A stretch of DNA of 64,000 nt from an uncultured Bacteroidales bacterium (lineage in GTDB: Bacteria; Bacteroidota; Bacteroidia; Bacteroidales; Paludibacteraceae). The translations under genes and the position numbers were made by a program. This document shows positions 29,979-37,773 of the stretch, piece by piece. The notes below the pieces were generated by a model that saw only the letters and a program-made list of their open reading frames with translations, was not told the origin of the DNA and made no database searches. The stretch is from contig CAMKDV010000002.1 of the NCBI GenBank assembly GCA_946411385.1, positions 62,001 to 126,000 on the forward strand. The letters are read 5' to 3'. Every line of letters begins with the position of its first letter. Positions within the stretch are counted from its first letter, which is position 1.

Positions 29979-31603
29979 TCTGCGCGCTCATTCCTACATA
30001 CAACAATGCTTCTACCGTCGGCGATATTATCCGGCGCACTGCTGCCTATCTGCCCGACATCATTGTTGTCAACGACGGCTCTACCGACGGTACGTGCGAG
30101 ATCCTCTCACATCTCACTTCTCACAGCGAAGCGGTCTCACAGCGCAGCGATCTCACAGCGCAGCGGTCCAACATCTCTGTGATTAACCTGCCCAACAACA
30201 GGGGCAAGGGCATTGCGCTGCGTGAGGGACTGAAACACGCTGCTGCGTTAGGCTTCACGCATGTACTCACCATCGATGCCGACGGGCAGCATTACCCCGA
30301 AGATATCCCTGCTATGCTGGCTGTCAGCCAAGAACATCCCGGAGCGCTCATCATCGGCAACAGGAATATTGAGCACGAGAACATGCCCAAGCAGAACACC
30401 TTTGCCAACAAGTTCAGCAATTTCTGGTTCACCGTCCAGACCGGCATCCGTCTGCCCGACACGCAGACCGGCATGCGTATCTATCCCGTACGCCATTTGC
30501 ACGGCTTGTCACTCCTCACCTCGCGCTATGAGAGCGAACTTGAGTTGCTTGTCTTTGCCGCGTGGGCGAACGAACAGATCATCCCTGTACCCATCCGTGT
30601 GTACTATCCGCCCGAAGGAGAGCGCGTCAGCCATTTCCGTCCGGCGTACGATTTTACGCGCATCAGTATCCTCAATACTTTCCTTTGTTTCGCTGCCGTC
30701 CTGTACGGCTGGCCACGCATCCTGATAGGGAAGATGCGGAGGAAAATATCCCGCCATTCCTTGGCTGGATTAATAATCCTTTCACTTTTCACCTTCCCCC
30801 TTTCACTTTTCTCCGCTATGCCTCATCTGCCTGCGCCTGTTGAGGGCAACAAACGGCTCTACGCTTATCCCGCTTCGCCCGAACGCAACACCGGCATCGG
30901 TATGATTGTCTGTCCCGGAGGCAGCTACTCGTGGCTGGATATGGCTACGGAGGGCATCGGCGTAGCCGAGTGGCTGCAAGAGCAGGGCATCAACGCTTTT
31001 GTGCTGCGTTACCGCGTGGCAAATGTCAGTGCGTACATGTTCGGCTATAGGGTGTTAGGAATAGGCAACAAGTATCCGAATATGCTCTACGACGTACAGG
31101 ATGCCTTGCGCTACGTGTACGAGCATGCCGGTGAATATGCTATTGATACGAGCCGGATAGGCGTCATCGGTTTCTCTGCCGGCGGACACCTTACGATGTC
31201 GTCCTATCTGTACAACACCACGCCCTACCGTCCGCATTTCCTCTGCCCGATCTATCCGGTTGTGAGCATGAGCGATCCTGTTTCGCACAAGCGTTCGCGG
31301 CGCGGTGCATTGGGCGTGTGGCGGCAGTTCAATCAGGTGATGCGCGATTCGCTTTCCCTGGAGAAACATATCACGGCGAATACGCCACCCGTCTTTCTCG
31401 TCAACTGCAAGGACGATCCTATCGTGCACTACCACAACAGCGAACTGCTGGACTCCGCTCTGACGGCACAGCATATACCGCACACTTATATCCAATATGC
31501 TACCGGCGGCCACGGCTTTGGTGCCAATCCCGACAAGACAACCTCTGAGGCCATCCAGTGGAAACAACGCTTCCTCGAATGGCTAAATCAACTATATAAA
31601 TGA
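29975..31603 (+). CDS. Fusion: family 2 glycosyltransferase (N-term) plus alpha/beta-hydrolase esterase (C-term)
   Basis: N-term ALIPTYNNASTVGDIIRRT..DIIVVNDGSTDGT..DADGQHYPED; C-term GIGMIVCPGGSYSWLDM..IGVIGFSAGGHLTMSS (GxSxG)..GGHGFG; continuous frame. Confidence 0.85.
   Translation: MICALIPTYNNASTVGDIIRRTAAYLPDIIVVNDGSTDGTCEILSHLTSHSEAVSQRSDLTAQRSNISVINLPNNRGKGIALREGLKHAAALGFTHVLTIDADGQHYPEDIPAMLAVSQEHPGALIIGNRNIEHENMPKQNTFANKFSNFWFTVQTGIRLPDTQTGMRIYPVRHLHGLSLLTSRYESELELLVFAAWANEQIIPVPIRVYYPPEGERVSHFRPAYDFTRISILNTFLCFAAVLYGWPRILIGKMRRKISRHSLAGLIILSLFTFPLSLFSAMPHLPAPVEGNKRLYAYPASPERNTGIGMIVCPGGSYSWLDMATEGIGVAEWLQEQGINAFVLRYRVANVSAYMFGYRVLGIGNKYPNMLYDVQDALRYVYEHAGEYAIDTSRIGVIGFSAGGHLTMSSYLYNTTPYRPHFLCPIYPVVSMSDPVSHKRSRRGALGVWRQFNQVMRDSLSLEKHITANTPPVFLVNCKDDPIVHYHNSELLDSALTAQHIPHTYIQYATGGHGFGANPDKTTSEAIQWKQRFLEWLNQLYK
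30105..30168. repeat. Intragenic array: TCTCACA heptamers and three RTCTCACAGCGMAGCG-like 16-mers
   Basis: tctcaca tctcact tctcaca gcgaagcg gtctcaca gcgcagcg atctcaca gcgcagcg; encodes SHLTSHSEAVSQRSDLTAQRS. Confidence 0.85.
30779..30813. repeat. Intragenic 5-unit heptamer array at the GT2/esterase junction
   Basis: ctttcac ttttcac cttcccc ctttcac ttttctc. Confidence 0.8.
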
Positions 31604-31632
31604 CAAATCACAAATTACAAATGACAAATAAT
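31598..31632. repeat. 5-unit heptamer array spanning the stop/start overlap of two CDSs
   Basis: aaatgac aaatcac aaattac aaatgac aaataat; ATGA overlap (start 31600, stop 31601-31603) lies within unit 1. Confidence 0.85.
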
Positions 31633-32928
31633 CAAGATATAGAATTTTTGAGTTCAGCGGAGCAAAAACGCTATCAGGAACAACGCTTGAGCGAACAGTT
31701 GCAGTACCTGCAGCAACACTCGCCGTACTATCGCGACCTGTTTGAACGGGAACATATCGACATCGCGTCCATCCGCACCCTGGAAGACCTGCAGCGCATC
31801 CCTTTCACCGAAAAGAAAGACCTGCAGCTGCATAACGATGATTTTCTGTGCTGCCCGCGTGAGCATATCATCGATTTTGTTACTACCTCCGGCACGCTGG
31901 GCGATCCTGTCACCTTCGGTTGCAGCGAGAAGGACCTGCAGCGCTTGGCGTACAACGAGCGCAAGTCGTTTGCCTGCGCCGGTATCACGCCTGCCAGTGT
32001 GGTGCAGATCATGACGACGCTCGACAAGCGCTTTATGGCAGGCATGGCGTATTTCAACGGTTTGCGTGCGCTGGGTGCCGGCATCATCCGCGTGGGTAAC
32101 GGCATCCCCGAACTGCAATGGGATACCATCCTCCGTCTGCGTCCCGACGCTATCATGTGCGTGCCGTCGTTCGTGCTGCGGCTGATCGATTATGCCCGTC
32201 AGAACGGCATCGACTACCGCCATTGTTCCGTGCGTAAGATCATCGGCATAGGCGAGGGACTGCGCAATCAGGATTTCTCGCTCAACCTGCTCGGGCAGCG
32301 TCTGCACGAAGCCTGGCCGGAAGTGGAGCTCTATGCCACCTATTCGTCCACCGAGATGTCTGCCACCTTCTCCGAATGCGAACACGGTTGCGGCGGACAC
32401 GTGCATCCCGAACTCATCATCGTGGAGATTATTGGCGAGGACAATCGTCCTGTGCCCGATGGTGAAGTTGGGGAGGTGGTTATCACCACCCTGGGTGTGG
32501 AAGCCATGCCGCTGCTGCGGTTCCGTACCGGCGATATGGCGGCGAAGATCGTGGCGCCGTGTGCTTGCGGCAGGAACAGCTACCGCCTCACGCCGCTCGT
32601 CGGACGCAAGAACAACATGATCAAGCTGAAAGGCACCACCATCTATCCGCCGGCCATCAACGATGTGCTCAACAATACCGAATATGTTGAGAACTTCGTG
32701 GTGGTGGTGCGTCCTTCCGCTGCCGGCACGGATGAGGTGCTCGTGCGTATAGGACTAAAGAAGAGTTGCACGATGCCCGCTGCCGAACTGATCAAAGACC
32801 TGAAGGACCGTTTCCGTGCGCGTCTGAGGGTAGCGCCGCTGGTGGAGATCTTGCCCGTGGATGTTATCCAGAAGATCAATTTCCCTGCGCAAACCCGCAA
32901 ACCCATCTTGTTTATTGATGAGCGCTGA
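31600..32928 (+). CDS. Phenylacetate-CoA ligase (PaaK)-like AMP-forming ligase
   Basis: LEDLQRIPFTEKKDLQ..FVTTSGTLGDPVTFG..EVVITTLGVEAMPLLRFRTGDMA..GRKNNMIKLKGTTIYPPAI. Confidence 0.88.
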   Translation: MTNHKLQMTNNQDIEFLSSAEQKRYQEQRLSEQLQYLQQHSPYYRDLFEREHIDIASIRTLEDLQRIPFTEKKDLQLHNDDFLCCPREHIIDFVTTSGTLGDPVTFGCSEKDLQRLAYNERKSFACAGITPASVVQIMTTLDKRFMAGMAYFNGLRALGAGIIRVGNGIPELQWDTILRLRPDAIMCVPSFVLRLIDYARQNGIDYRHCSVRKIIGIGEGLRNQDFSLNLLGQRLHEAWPEVELYATYSSTEMSATFSECEHGCGGHVHPELIIVEIIGEDNRPVPDGEVGEVVITTLGVEAMPLLRFRTGDMAAKIVAPCACGRNSYRLTPLVGRKNNMIKLKGTTIYPPAINDVLNNTEYVENFVVVVRPSAAGTDEVLVRIGLKKSCTMPAAELIKDLKDRFRARLRVAPLVEILPVDVIQKINFPAQTRKPILFIDER

Positions 32929-32930
32929 CC

Positions 32931-32958
32931 ACTGAATACTGAATACTGAAAACTGATG
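32931..32958. repeat. 4-unit heptamer array forming the spacer and containing the next start codon
   Basis: actgaat actgaat actgaaa actgatg; ATG 32956 is in the last unit. Confidence 0.8.
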
Positions 32959-35421
32959 TCCTTCCTCTTCCGCATATATGACTACCTTGCGCGGCACAAG
33001 CCTCTGTGCTGGTGTCTGCTCGGTGCGTTGCTGCTGCTATGCGTGGCAGCGGTGTGGCGGTTGGATTATACGGAAGATATATCGGATTTTCTGCCTCTCA
33101 GCGAGCGTCAGCAGCAGGCGATGGCAGTCTATCAGCGCATCAGCGGTGCGGAACGCATCGTGGTCATCTTTGAGGGTGGCACTACCGATGACAAACTCGA
33201 TGCCATTGATGCGTTTGCCGGGTTGGCTGCCGAAAAGGATTCTGTAGTTGCGGCTAATCTTACCACCACCGTGGATATGCAGCGCTATATGGATGTGGTC
33301 AATTGGACGTACGAACATATCCCGCTCTTTCTTACGGAAGCCGATTATGCGCATATCGATTCGCTCTTGCGCTCGCCCGAGGCTGTTCCGGAGGCGTTGA
33401 CGCGTATCCATGGATGGATGCAGATGCCCGTTGCCTCGTTCATGCAACGTACGGTCAGTCACGATCCGTTGCTGCTCTTTGCGCCCGTGGTATCGACGTT
33501 GCAGGATTTCAAACCCGCCACCGATGCGTTCACGTCGCTCGACGGCTATATGCTCACGCAGGACGAACAGCTTGCTTTTGCCATCGTTCAGACGCCTTAT
33601 GGCGCCAACGAGACGCGCCTGAATACGCGCCTTGTTGCGTCGCTCAATGCGCTTTGCGAAGAGGTGGGCAGCCAATATCCCAACCTGTCCGTTCGTCTGC
33701 TGGGCGCGCCTGTCGTGGCGGTGGAGAACGCTTCGCGCATCAAGAAGGACAGCCTGCTGGCTATCAGCCTGGCGCTCATCGGCATCATTGCCTTGCTGGT
33801 GTACTGTTTTCGCAGGAATGTGCATTATATCCTGCTCATCTTGCTCACCGTAGGTTTCGGCTGGCTGATGGCGATGGCGGCGATGGCAGTGTGTTTTCAC
33901 GAGGTGAGCCTGATCGTGATAGGCATGGGCAGCATCATCATCGGCATAGCGGTGAATTATCCCTTGCATATCCTTTTCCACCAGCGCTATACCACCTCTG
34001 TGCGTCAGACGCTCAGCGAAGTGGCTTCGCCGCTGGTGATCGGTAATATCACTACCGTCGGCGCTTTTCTGGCGCTGGTGCCCTTGCAGGCGGTCGCTTT
34101 GCGCGAACTGGGTGTGTTTGCTGCTGCTATGCTGGTCGGCACTATCCTGTTCAGCATCATCTTCCTGCCTCAACTGCTGCGCGATAACACGCATCCTCTG
34201 CCTGCTGCAAGCAGCGAGGCGGCTCGTCCGCCTATGCGCCCGGCACTGCGCTACAGCTTGCTGGCTGTGCTCTTGTTGCTGACGGCAGGATTGTACTTCC
34301 GCGGCAGACATATCGCTTTCGATGCGGATGTGTCGCACCTCAACTACATGACGCCTCAGCAGCGTGCCGATTTCGCCCGCCTTACCTCGCTTGCCGGTGA
34401 GTCCGGCACGGAGAGTGTGTACGTCGTCGAACCCCAATCAGAAACTACCAGTCAACTCTCAACTCTCAATTGTAAAATCACAAATGACAAATTACAAATT
34501 ACAAATATAAAATCTCCCTCCCGCTGGTTGCCCACCACCGACGAGCAAGCCGATCGCATACAACGCTGGGAAACCTTCTGGGCGGAACGCCGCCAACAAC
34601 TGCTCGATGCCTTGCAAGCAGAAGCCGCTCGGCAGGGTTTCCGCCCGTCGGCATTCGAGCCGTTCAGCCGCCTGATGCAAGAACAGTTCAGCCCGCAGCC
34701 GATTGAGTTTTTCAGCCCGCTTACCGATAATGTGCTGCAAGGCTATTGCCTGATTGACAGTTCGCATGTGTCGCTCGTCACGCACATAGCCGTGCCGAAG
34801 CAACATGTACAGGAAGTGGAGGATGCTGTCCGTCAGATGGTATCGCCAGCGGCGCTGGTGTTTGATATACGCCAACTGAACGCCTCTGTAGCCGGACAGT
34901 TGTCCGACAATTTTGATTACATCGGTCTGGTCTGCTCGCTCATCGTGTTCATTTTCCTGTGGGTATCGATGCGCAGTCTGCGTACCGCGCTGGTCGCTTT
35001 CCTGCCGATGGCAGTGAGCTGGATATGGATCTTGGGACTGATGCAGTTGTTAGGTTTGCAGTTCAATATCGTCAATGTTATTTTGGCTACGTTCATTTTC
35101 GGCCAGGGCGACGATTATAGCATCTTTGTTGTGGAAGGCCTGCAGTACGAGCGCGCTACGGGCAGACGCATGCTGGCGCAGTTCCGGCGGAGCATCGTGC
35201 TCTCTGCGCTGATCATGTTTATCGGCATCGGCGTACTGGTCATCGCCCGCCATCCCGCCATGCACTCGCTGGGCACGCTCACTCTGCTCGGCATGACCGT
35301 CGTTGTCCTCATGGCTAACCTCCTTCCGCCCCTGATTAGCACCATCCTCTTCGATGATGTTCCCCCGATGAAACGGGGGAAACGAGCACGCGGAGCGGGC
35401 AGAGGAAAAGGGAGTATATAA
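32956..35421 (+). CDS. MMPL/RND-family exporter
   Basis: Two sets of TM segments and large loops; EDISDFLPLSERQQQAMAVYQRISGAERIVVIFEGG; LATFIFGQGDDYSIFVVEGLQYE. Confidence 0.88.
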   Translation: MSFLFRIYDYLARHKPLCWCLLGALLLLCVAAVWRLDYTEDISDFLPLSERQQQAMAVYQRISGAERIVVIFEGGTTDDKLDAIDAFAGLAAEKDSVVAANLTTTVDMQRYMDVVNWTYEHIPLFLTEADYAHIDSLLRSPEAVPEALTRIHGWMQMPVASFMQRTVSHDPLLLFAPVVSTLQDFKPATDAFTSLDGYMLTQDEQLAFAIVQTPYGANETRLNTRLVASLNALCEEVGSQYPNLSVRLLGAPVVAVENASRIKKDSLLAISLALIGIIALLVYCFRRNVHYILLILLTVGFGWLMAMAAMAVCFHEVSLIVIGMGSIIIGIAVNYPLHILFHQRYTTSVRQTLSEVASPLVIGNITTVGAFLALVPLQAVALRELGVFAAAMLVGTILFSIIFLPQLLRDNTHPLPAASSEAARPPMRPALRYSLLAVLLLLTAGLYFRGRHIAFDADVSHLNYMTPQQRADFARLTSLAGESGTESVYVVEPQSETTSQLSTLNCKITNDKLQITNIKSPSRWLPTTDEQADRIQRWETFWAERRQQLLDALQAEAARQGFRPSAFEPFSRLMQEQFSPQPIEFFSPLTDNVLQGYCLIDSSHVSLVTHIAVPKQHVQEVEDAVRQMVSPAALVFDIRQLNASVAGQLSDNFDYIGLVCSLIVFIFLWVSMRSLRTALVAFLPMAVSWIWILGLMQLLGLQFNIVNVILATFIFGQGDDYSIFVVEGLQYERATGRRMLAQFRRSIVLSALIMFIGIGVLVIARHPAMHSLGTLTLLGMTVVVLMANLLPPLISTILFDDVPPMKRGKRARGAGRGKGSI
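34453..34515. repeat. Intragenic 9-unit heptamer array (63 bp = 21 codons)
   Basis: caactct caactct caattgt aaaatca caaatga caaatta caaatta caaatat aaaatct; encodes QLSTLNCKITNDKLQITNIKS. Confidence 0.88.
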
Positions 35422-35588
35422 CACCACTGCCCTCACAGGTGCAAATAGTGAGGAAGACATAAAATTAAAAGCGTCTTACGCGCTTTGTTTTGGCTATTCG
35501 AAATCTGGTAAATTTCAATAACTTGTCAAAAGATTGCAGTTCGCAGGGTTGTGCGAACGTAACTTCGAGGTGGGATTGCCATAGGCAA

Positions 35589-35632
35589 TGTCGGTGTCTT
35601 GTCCTGGTCTTGTCGGAGTTTTGTCGTGGTCT
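35589..35632. repeat. 4 x 11-bp degenerate tandem repeat
   Basis: tgtcggtgtct tgtcctggtct tgtcggagttt tgtcgtggtct. Confidence 0.8.
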
Positions 35633-35634
35633 TT

Positions 35635-36174
35635 TTATATTTTCTCCACCAGCGTTAGCCCGTTCTTGTCACCCATGGTGTAACCTTCGTATATCTTTTC
35701 GCCGGAGCGCAGATGATCAACTGTCAGCTGTTCGCCTTGGCAGAGCATGCGGCAGAAGAATGTGTCACCGACGTGTAACTTGCCGTTTTGTACATCCGCT
35801 ACGCGCCAGGCATAGTTGCCTGTATATTCTATCGTACAAACTCTGTCAGGCAGCCATGCTATGCGCACTTTGTCGCCTGGCTGCAGGTCGTCGGCATTGA
35901 GGGTAGAGTGGTAGATGTAGTTCGATTCCTCACCGGCATGACCGTATCTGTTCAGCGTGTCTATCACCGAATGCCGGACATGAGCGTAACCTTTCTTGTA
36001 GCCCCACAGGCGACTCAAGGTATCGCTGCTGATATCATGACCTGTCTGCCGCTTGATGTACAGACTGAGTTCCGCAAAATCTGCGGGACTGCTCGGACGT
36101 TTGCCGTAACGTGCCTCGGCTGCTTGTTTGGCTTGTTGCACAGCGGTGCTGTCGGATAGAAGTGAAGTTGTCAT
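35635..36174 (-). CDS. Hypothetical protein with N-terminal helical domain (SPADFAELSLYIKRQTGHDISSDTLSRLWGY)
   Basis: Complete ORF with a promoter of the local type at 36203-36235. Confidence 0.65.
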   Translation of the reverse strand: MTTSLLSDSTAVQQAKQAAEARYGKRPSSPADFAELSLYIKRQTGHDISSDTLSRLWGYKKGYAHVRHSVIDTLNRYGHAGEESNYIYHSTLNADDLQPGDKVRIAWLPDRVCTIEYTGNYAWRVADVQNGKLHVGDTFFCRMLCQGEQLTVDHLRSGEKIYEGYTMGDKNGLTLVEKI

Positions 36175-36202
36175 ACTTGTGTTTTTATAACGAAATCGAC
36201 TG

Positions 36203-36235
36203 CAAAGTTACAAAAATATTTGCATATTTCCAAAT
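36203..36235 (-). promoter_or_regulatory. Promoter: TAACTTTG (minus) with variant palindrome ATTTCCAAAT
   Basis: caaagtta 36203-36210; decamer 36226-36235; same 25-bp geometry. Confidence 0.65.
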
Positions 36236-36258
36236 AAATTCGTATTTTTGCATGCGAA

Positions 36259-37497
36259 ATGGAGCAAAATGATTTCACATCAGGTCCTGTGCGCGACTTG
36301 TCGTCCCGCGAATTAGGCACTTCGGGTTACACCGATATCCGGCTGTTGTCCGACAGTGGTCATAACCGTGTGTACCGCGCTATGCATGCCGGCAAGTGGG
36401 TGGTGCTGAAGGTTGCCCGTGACGATGAAGGACAGATTACCCGCAACCGCCTGCTCCTGCAGCGCGAATACGATATCATGCATGCTATCGACTGCATCTA
36501 TGTGGTCAAGACATGGCAGATGGATGATATTCCGGAAGTGGGTCGCGCTATTGTGATGGAGTATATCCAGGGGCGGTCGCTTGACCGGTTCTTGCAGGAG
36601 AATCCTTCATGGTCGTTGCGCCGGCGTGTGGCGGACGAACTGCTGGAGGCGTTGCAGATCCTGCATGCGCAGCAGATTGTACATGCCGACCTCAAGCCTG
36701 GCAATATACTCATAACCGATGTGGGCAACCATGTCCGTCTCATTGATTTCGGTCTGGCGGATACCGATGCGTATGTGGCAAAAGATCTGGGGTCGTCGCC
36801 ACCTGTCATCGATACCGGTTATGTTCCTTCGGACAATCTCTCACCCGAGAAGGATATCTATGCCTTGGGCGTTATCCTGCGTGCGTTGTTCCCGCACTCG
36901 TTCCGGCTGGTAGCCAAGCGCTGTTGTGCTACACCTGCGATCCGGCGTTATCAGTCGGTGCGTCAGGTGCATGCGGCGTTGCGCAGGCAGGCTGTGCTGA
37001 TGTGGCTGTTGCCGGCATTGGCGGTGACCGGTGCATTGGTGACATTACTGCTGTTTGTTGTTCCCCGTCCCATAGCTGTGGAACCGCAGGTGTTGCCTGC
37101 CGATACCTTGCCTGTGCAACGGGATACGGTGGTCGTTCTAACTCCAGTGGTAGAGCACCCCGCACGTCCGGCAGTGGATAGCGCATGGATTAAGTTGCAG
37201 AAAAAGGCTGATGCCGCTTATCGGAGTCTGTACCGTGAGTACACCGATTCGATTGCCAATATGCCTGTCAAGAGCCTGAATCAGGCACTCGTGTACCATA
37301 ATGCTTATGCCGCTCTCATGGCTAAAGAGTGCGATATACTGGTGGCATTTTATCCCGGATACGAACATCAGTTGCGTCAGCACTATCTCAGTTCGTATGA
37401 TCGTGATTACAAGCGCATGGTTAATCTGTATAAAGATTATCCCATAATCGTTGTCAATCTCAACGGTGATACGACATTCATTCCCGTCAAAAGGTAG
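36259..37497 (+). CDS. Membrane-anchored Ser/Thr protein kinase
   Basis: WVVLKVARDD..IVMEYIQGRSLDRF..IVHADLKPGNILITDVGNHVRLIDFGLAD; TM segment LMWLLPALAVTGALVTLLLFVV. Confidence 0.92.
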   Translation: MEQNDFTSGPVRDLSSRELGTSGYTDIRLLSDSGHNRVYRAMHAGKWVVLKVARDDEGQITRNRLLLQREYDIMHAIDCIYVVKTWQMDDIPEVGRAIVMEYIQGRSLDRFLQENPSWSLRRRVADELLEALQILHAQQIVHADLKPGNILITDVGNHVRLIDFGLADTDAYVAKDLGSSPPVIDTGYVPSDNLSPEKDIYALGVILRALFPHSFRLVAKRCCATPAIRRYQSVRQVHAALRRQAVLMWLLPALAVTGALVTLLLFVVPRPIAVEPQVLPADTLPVQRDTVVVLTPVVEHPARPAVDSAWIKLQKKADAAYRSLYREYTDSIANMPVKSLNQALVYHNAYAALMAKECDILVAFYPGYEHQLRQHYLSSYDRDYKRMVNLYKDYPIIVVNLNGDTTFIPVKR

Positions 37498-37620
37498 TTG
37501 GCTATACCTACTTCACTTGCCCCTTCCCAACATTTTTTGTGTCTGCTTTTGACATTTAGTGCAAGTTTTGAGTTAAAAAGTGCATTTTTTGTGTACTCTT
37601 TGTAATTTTGTTGCCCGAAA

Positions 37621-37653
37621 ATTTGCAAATATCAAAAAAAAAGTATACCTTTG
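37621..37653 (+). promoter_or_regulatory. Promoter: ATTTGCAAAT and TACCTTTG
   Basis: 37621-37630 and 37646-37653. Confidence 0.78.
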
Positions 37654-37658
37654 TGCCC

Positions 37659-37766
37659 GAAAATGTGATTTTTTGGTCAAAAAGATTACTCGAAAATGTG
37701 ATTTTGCCAGAGAAATATTATCGGAAAATGTGATTTTTTGCGTTTCTAATAACTGAAAATGTGATA
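37659..37766 (+). repeat. Four GAAAATGTGAT repeats at 33/32/31-bp spacing in the DUF4143 ATPase leader
   Basis: gaaaatgtgat at 37659, 37692, 37724, 37755. Confidence 0.92.
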
Positions 37767-37773
37767 ATCTGCT

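Noticed and set aside
33037-34437. 466-aa minus-strand ORF
   Set aside because: Antisense to the MMPL exporter; Q/R/H-rich low-complexity shadow frame.
37659-37766. CRISPR-like direct repeats with ~20-bp spacers
   Set aside because: Core repeat is only ~11-17 bp, there are four copies, no cas genes nearby, and the repeats sit in a promoter-proximal leader.
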